Assembly: GCA_015039465.1 (NCBI GenBank)
Contig: MU130702.1
Location: 1-64,000, forward strand
DNA length: 64,000 bases
From: Phlegmacium glaucopus
Taxonomy: Eukaryota > Basidiomycota > Agaricomycetes > Agaricales > Cortinariaceae
Direction: 5' to 3'
Part shown: one piece after another, positions 60,641 through 64,000 of the stretch
Layout: the number at the start of each line of letters is the position of its first letter
Position numbering within the stretch: position 1 is the stretch's first letter
Program-made: the position numbers and the translations under genes
Notes under the pieces: generated by a model
What the model saw: only the letters and a program-made list of their open reading frames with translations
Database searches by the model: none
What the model was told of the DNA's origin: nothing

Positions 60641-60647
60641 TGAGTCA
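60641..60647. promoter_or_regulatory. bZIP (Gcn4/AP-1 type) site TGAGTCA
   Basis: TGAGTCA lies 107 bp upstream of the Sft2 ATG. It matches the well-known Gcn4/AP-1 site; a 7 bp match can occur by chance. Confidence 0.35.
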
Positions 60648-60753
60648 AGGCAGCGCATTCGACACATTCAGCAAGCTGCGCGTCTACCGCTTCAAGCTTC
60701 AAGGCTCATTTCCTCACACGTTCTAAGGGATAATCTAGACAAGCATCTCAGTC

Positions 60754-61595
60754 ATGGCTCGCGATGGGTGGTTCAATCTTGAAGCTGGCGGTAGTAGCAT
60801 CATCCCGGAAACTCAATTCTTTGAAGGAGACTCAGCGTTCAAAGGATTTGGACTATCGAAAACAACACGACTCTACGGGTTCATTGCCTGGTATGCTTCA
60901 GGTTTCTACTATATATACTTGTCTACTCAAAATACCTGCACATTCTACTGGGTAACAGTTTGGCTATCGGCTTCGTGTTAAGTTTGTTGGGTAGCATCCT
61001 CCTTCTTCTCGGTCAGCTATTGGTATTTGCCGGTATGTTTCTCGCATCTACGTCTATCTCAATTTCAGCATGGTGACATGGTCAATTCATTTATAGTGTT
61101 ATACGTTTTGGGGACCATCGTTACACTCTTCGGAACTGGGTTCCTCATCGGAGTATGTTCTCTCCAGTTCATATAACATGAAATTCACCTTGCTGTCCCT
61201 CTAGTTCCTAAGGCAACTGAAACTTGTGAGATACCTGGACATGTTCCATTGACAACTGGGCTGATTAGCACAATGCTTAGATGTTCAAACCTGTTCGGAT
61301 AATTGCATCCCTTGTCTTCATTGCATCTATAGTTCTCGTTCTAATTGGAGCCTTTGTCTTGAGCAATGGGGTGTGTTTCCTTAATCTTCAACCTCTACAC
61401 ATCACATTTCTGACACTGTTGTCTAGATTCTATGTATAAGTGAGTATACCAACCTCCCTTGCAATCTTCATTCGCTCATTCGCTCATTTCACATTAGTCT
61501 TCGTGATCATCGAATTTTTGGCTTATACTTGGTATACGCTGTCATATATCCCCTATGCGCGTGCTGCAGTCACAAAAGCAATTGGTTTAGGGTAA
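60754..61595 (+). CDS. SFT2: Sft2-like Golgi vesicle transport membrane protein
   Basis: A four-helix protein of retrograde endosome-Golgi traffic. The cytosolic start is MARDGWFNLEAGGSSIIPET, with FGLSKTTRLYGFIA leading into helix 1 (CLAIGFVLSLLGSILLLLGQ). Helix 2 is VLYVLGTIVTLFGTGFLIG. FLRQLKLMFKPVRIIAS precedes helix 3 (LVFIASIVLVLIGAFVL). Helix 4 is FVIIEFLAYTWYTLSYIPYA. The pattern of GP..QLK-like residues between helices 2 and 3 and the final YT-SYIP motif match Sft2 (the Got1/Sft2 superfamily). Six short exons are joined by introns of about 50 nt. The protein of about 190 residues ends VTKAIGLG. Confidence 0.88.
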
Positions 61596-61857
61596 AACAT
61601 GATAACTTCATGCTTAGAAAATGCTTCGTGTATTGTAATTCAATCATACGACTTCTATGACCAATTGGCAGGACTGAAATATATATTCAGAAATTGTAGC
61701 ATGGACAATGTACTTGTTACCCTTCATATGTATTCTCATCTCAGGTCTATTTTACCTGAAGCAATTGGGGCCTGTTCGGACTCTACAGCATTGGTCTGTT
61801 GATCAAGTTCAAATATCGAGTTCACGCACTCATTCCTCTAGGGGTCATCATACCGAC

Positions 61858-62893
61858 TCACCCCCGAAACTTATTCTTCTGGTCTCTAAGTGCATCCATG
61901 ATGGCACTTTCTGGAGTGTCAGATTTCGAAGCAGTTCCTCGTCTAATAAATCCTGTCAGTCGTGCATAGAACAGTTCTAAGGGAACACACAAACTTGACC
62001 GCCTCACTGTCCAAGCGCATGAATACATTCCACTCTTTTTCATCGCCAATGGTTGTAAGACCTGTCGTAATCTTGTTCTTTTGAAGTATATCGGAAAGCC
62101 TGGCAAGGCCGGGATTTTCAGGGTCAACGTGCTTGCCAAAGGCCAAACTTCCAGCAGTGTATTCGTGTCCGTTATAGACAATTGTCTGGTCCGGCAGGGT
62201 ACCAAGGTAGCTTAGGGCTGAAATCATTTCTGATCCGACACCCTCGAAGAAGCGACCACAGCCAGCAATGAAAAGAGTATCTCCCGTAAATACACCACCG
62301 GGTTGAGTCTTGTCATTCGTGTCGGTGACATAGTAGCAAATAGAGTCCCGAGTGTGGCATGGAGTAGCGAGACACCTAGTATGATTAAACCGATTGAAGG
62401 TTACGCAATGGACTGGCGTTTACCTGACATGAATATGATCCCCAATATAAAATTCGTCTTTGTCTTTAAGGAGCTTTGTCAATGCGGGAATCCGATTGCT
62501 TCCACCATAGATAGGCGCATTGGGATACTTTAATGCCTGTGAAACATGAATATAAGCCATATATAGGCGTCAAGAGTTCAGACTAATAGCGAACAAAGTC
62601 CTAAATTGTTTCAAAATCAGAGTACATGGAGAGAGCAGGTGAAGGCTACAAACATTATTTCCTCCACTATGGTCAAAATGATGATGGGTAGTGATACCGG
62701 CGATTATTTCGACACGGTGGGCATCTGCAGCGGCAGAAACCTTGGATACGTCGTATGGGTCAACCGCAGCAGCTTTGTTTGTTGATTCATCAATAAGTAG
62801 ATATGCATAGTTGTCATCGTAAACGGGAACAGGAACGACCTTCATCGAGCCAGGAATGCGGGGAATGTGACGGAAGTAACGCAGGGAGGTCAT
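61858..62893 (-). CDS. GLO2: Hydroxyacylglutathione hydrolase (glyoxalase II)
   Basis: Hydrolyses S-lactoylglutathione to lactate in methylglyoxal detoxification. The metallo-beta-lactamase motif THHHFDHSGGN is intact. It is followed by ALKYPNAPIYGGSNRIPALT, CLATPCHTRDSICYYV, GGVFTGDTLFIAGCGRFFEG and PDQTIVYNGHEYTAGSLAFG, which supply further metal and substrate residues. The C-terminus is the typical MDALRDQKNKFRG. The ATG at 62893 begins MTSLRYFRHIPRIPGSMKVV; the inner MKVVPVPVYDDNYAYLLID is the usual cytosolic start, so dual starts for mitochondrial and cytosolic forms are possible. It ends 263 bp beyond the Sft2 stop, in convergent orientation. Confidence 0.95.
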
Positions 62894-63147
62894 CAGGTGG
62901 CAGTGCAAGCTTACAAGCGGTTACCCACAGCCATCAGGTACACCCCAAATGCCCTCCCCGAATGTATGCCTTTTTTTTATTCAACACACAGACGCCTTGA
63001 CTAAAGTATTTTAAGAAAACTAAAGACGACGGCCCAGATAGTAACAAGCAGAAAGGTCCGGGCTTGGGAGGCGCCAGCGACTCTAGCTGCAACCAGTGTA
63101 AAATTGTTTTTCTGATTTCTCAGCGTCTGTATTCTCACCTCTTTCAG

Positions 63148-63869
63148 TAGCTGGTCAATGTAACAGTACATCGGCTACCCTAGCCACCCTGTCTAGCACT
63201 AGTTCTGCCACCCTCATTCCTTCGAGTTCCACTTCCACTCCTCCGAGCCCCGTTACTTCAGATTCCACCCCTCCGAGTGCCTCGAGTGCCTCTTTCGATC
63301 TCACCCAAGAGTCAACCCTTCCAAGTTCTCAATCAATTGTCCCTAGTGGATCCGTTACTAGTAGTGGAACCACTACCCCAACAAGCCCTTTTAACAGCCC
63401 AACCCCCCTTAACAGCCCAGCGTCGCCTAAATCGCAATCATCTGCGACTGCATCTTCTTTGACTCCTCCATCTTCCACCATACAAACTTCATCGGCTTCC
63501 ACCGCGATTTTTCCATTTGGAGACGATACCTTGACTAGCTCTACACAATCTTTAGGAAGCAATGCTGCTGTCAACACTGCGACTCTATCCGCATCCAACG
63601 CCCCGAAAAGTCTCAACATCGGTTCAATTGTAGGCGGCGTATTAGGCGCTCTTGCCCTTATCCTCCTCATTATTCTTGCATTCGTTGGTATCCGCCGCCG
63701 CCGCCGAAAGTACCAAATCGCACCTTCCGCAGAATACCTTGCAAGTCAATACCCATTCAGCCCCGCCGTCCCACGCTTCACAGACCATGACGAAGGCTTA
63801 ATCAGCACCCACCCTGAGTTTAGGCCAAATGTACCCCCCTCTTCTCATGACATTGGAGCAAACACTTGA
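63148..63869 (+). CDS. Ser/Thr-rich single-pass membrane protein (start unresolved)
   Basis: From 63148 an open frame runs AGQCNSTSATLATLSSTSSA and on through about 150 residues dominated by Ser, Thr and Pro. It reaches one membrane helix (IGSIVGGVLGALALILLIIL), a basic stop-transfer RRRRRKYQ, and a cytosolic tail ending SSHDIGANT at 63869. This layout is that of fungal cell-surface proteins with an O-glycosylated stalk, such as Mid2/Wsc-like sensors. No Wsc cysteine domain is seen in what is visible. The beginning is probably an exon after an intron ending CTTTCAG at 63147. No convincing ATG with a signal peptide could be joined upstream. Confidence 0.72.
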
Positions 63870-64000
63870 GAAACACTACTCTAAAAACTTCCCCTTCATT
63901 TTCTGCACCGTTCAAACCTCCTTAGCGACGACACGCCAACGTTGCCTTTGTACTGACTTTATTCAAGACCTTGGTTCTTTATATTCAATGCGTTTAACAG

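Larger units (their letters stand above)
60397..60753 (+). other. EDC4 3' end and Sft2 promoter spacer
   Basis: The left half is T-rich, as expected for a 3' UTR. The right half contains a short inverted repeat at 60618 and a TGAGTCA site at 60641. No gene is seen. Confidence 0.55.

Noticed and set aside
1..64000. tRNA, rRNA, CRISPR arrays and a secondary-metabolite cluster
   Set aside because: None was seen by eye. Genes that could belong to a metabolic cluster (dioxygenase, nitronate monooxygenase, SDR) are scattered among housekeeping genes and have no core synthase nearby.

Overview
The window looks like nuclear DNA of a mushroom-forming basidiomycete (Agaricomycetes). It holds about 31 protein genes in 64 kb, nearly all cut by many introns of roughly 45-65 nt. 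Spacers are often only 50-170 bp, and the proteins read like Agaricomycete members of conserved eukaryotic families. I saw no rRNA, tRNA or CRISPR array. Exon joins were worked out by eye, so gene outer limits are firmer than internal splice sites.

Layout. 1-762: remnant of a Helitron replicase/helicase N-terminus on the minus strand, then about 1 kb without a gene. 1733-11479: 5'-nucleotidase family phosphatase (+), small membrane protein (-), extended SDR-like NAD(P)-binding protein (-), 3-hydroxyisobutyrate dehydrogenase (-), 25S rRNA methyltransferase Bmt2 (-), orphan multipass membrane protein (+). 11646-21779: Sda1 (-), long acidic orphan (+), condensin HEAT subunit Ycg1 (-). 21877-22583: an almost perfect 707 bp foldback element. 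22653-32140: Pol III subunit Rpc82 (+), FACT subunit Spt16 (+), Nudix ADP-ribose pyrophosphatase (-), kinetochore Nsl1/Mis14 (+), Gar1 (-). 32367-43587: Rco1-like double-PHD protein (-), proteasome alpha4 (-), C78 ubiquitin-like protease (+), Tfb3/MAT1 (-), LigB-type dioxygenase (+), PKA catalytic subunit (+). 44054-55572: WD40 protein (+), nitronate monooxygenase (-), cytochrome c heme lyase (+), Ssf1/Peter Pan (-), small unassigned protein (+), Syf1 (-), Rab geranylgeranyltransferase alpha (+). 55679-64000: EDC4-like decapping enhancer (+), Sft2 (+), glyoxalase II (-), Ser/Thr-rich single-pass membrane protein (+, start unresolved).

How the genes relate. This is mostly a housekeeping block rather than a pathway cluster. 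Several products meet in the nucleolus or ribosome assembly (Bmt2, Sda1, Gar1, Ssf1) and several in nuclear gene expression or chromosome structure (Spt16, Rpc82, Tfb3, Rco1-like, Syf1, Ycg1, Nsl1). About nine neighbouring pairs are divergent with start codons about 60-160 bp apart, so shared promoters are likely. One such pair joins proteasome alpha4 with a C78-family ubiquitin-like protease.

Most notable: the foldback element with equal 338 bp arms and TA flanks; four introns that make sense only with a GCAAGT donor (GC-AG introns), two of them in the C78 protease gene; a Rab geranylgeranyltransferase alpha gene whose first exon carries only the ATG and whose C-terminus looks short; and unassigned proteins at 10442-11479, 14422-17091 and 49844-50759. 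I did not find a convincing new multi-gene system.
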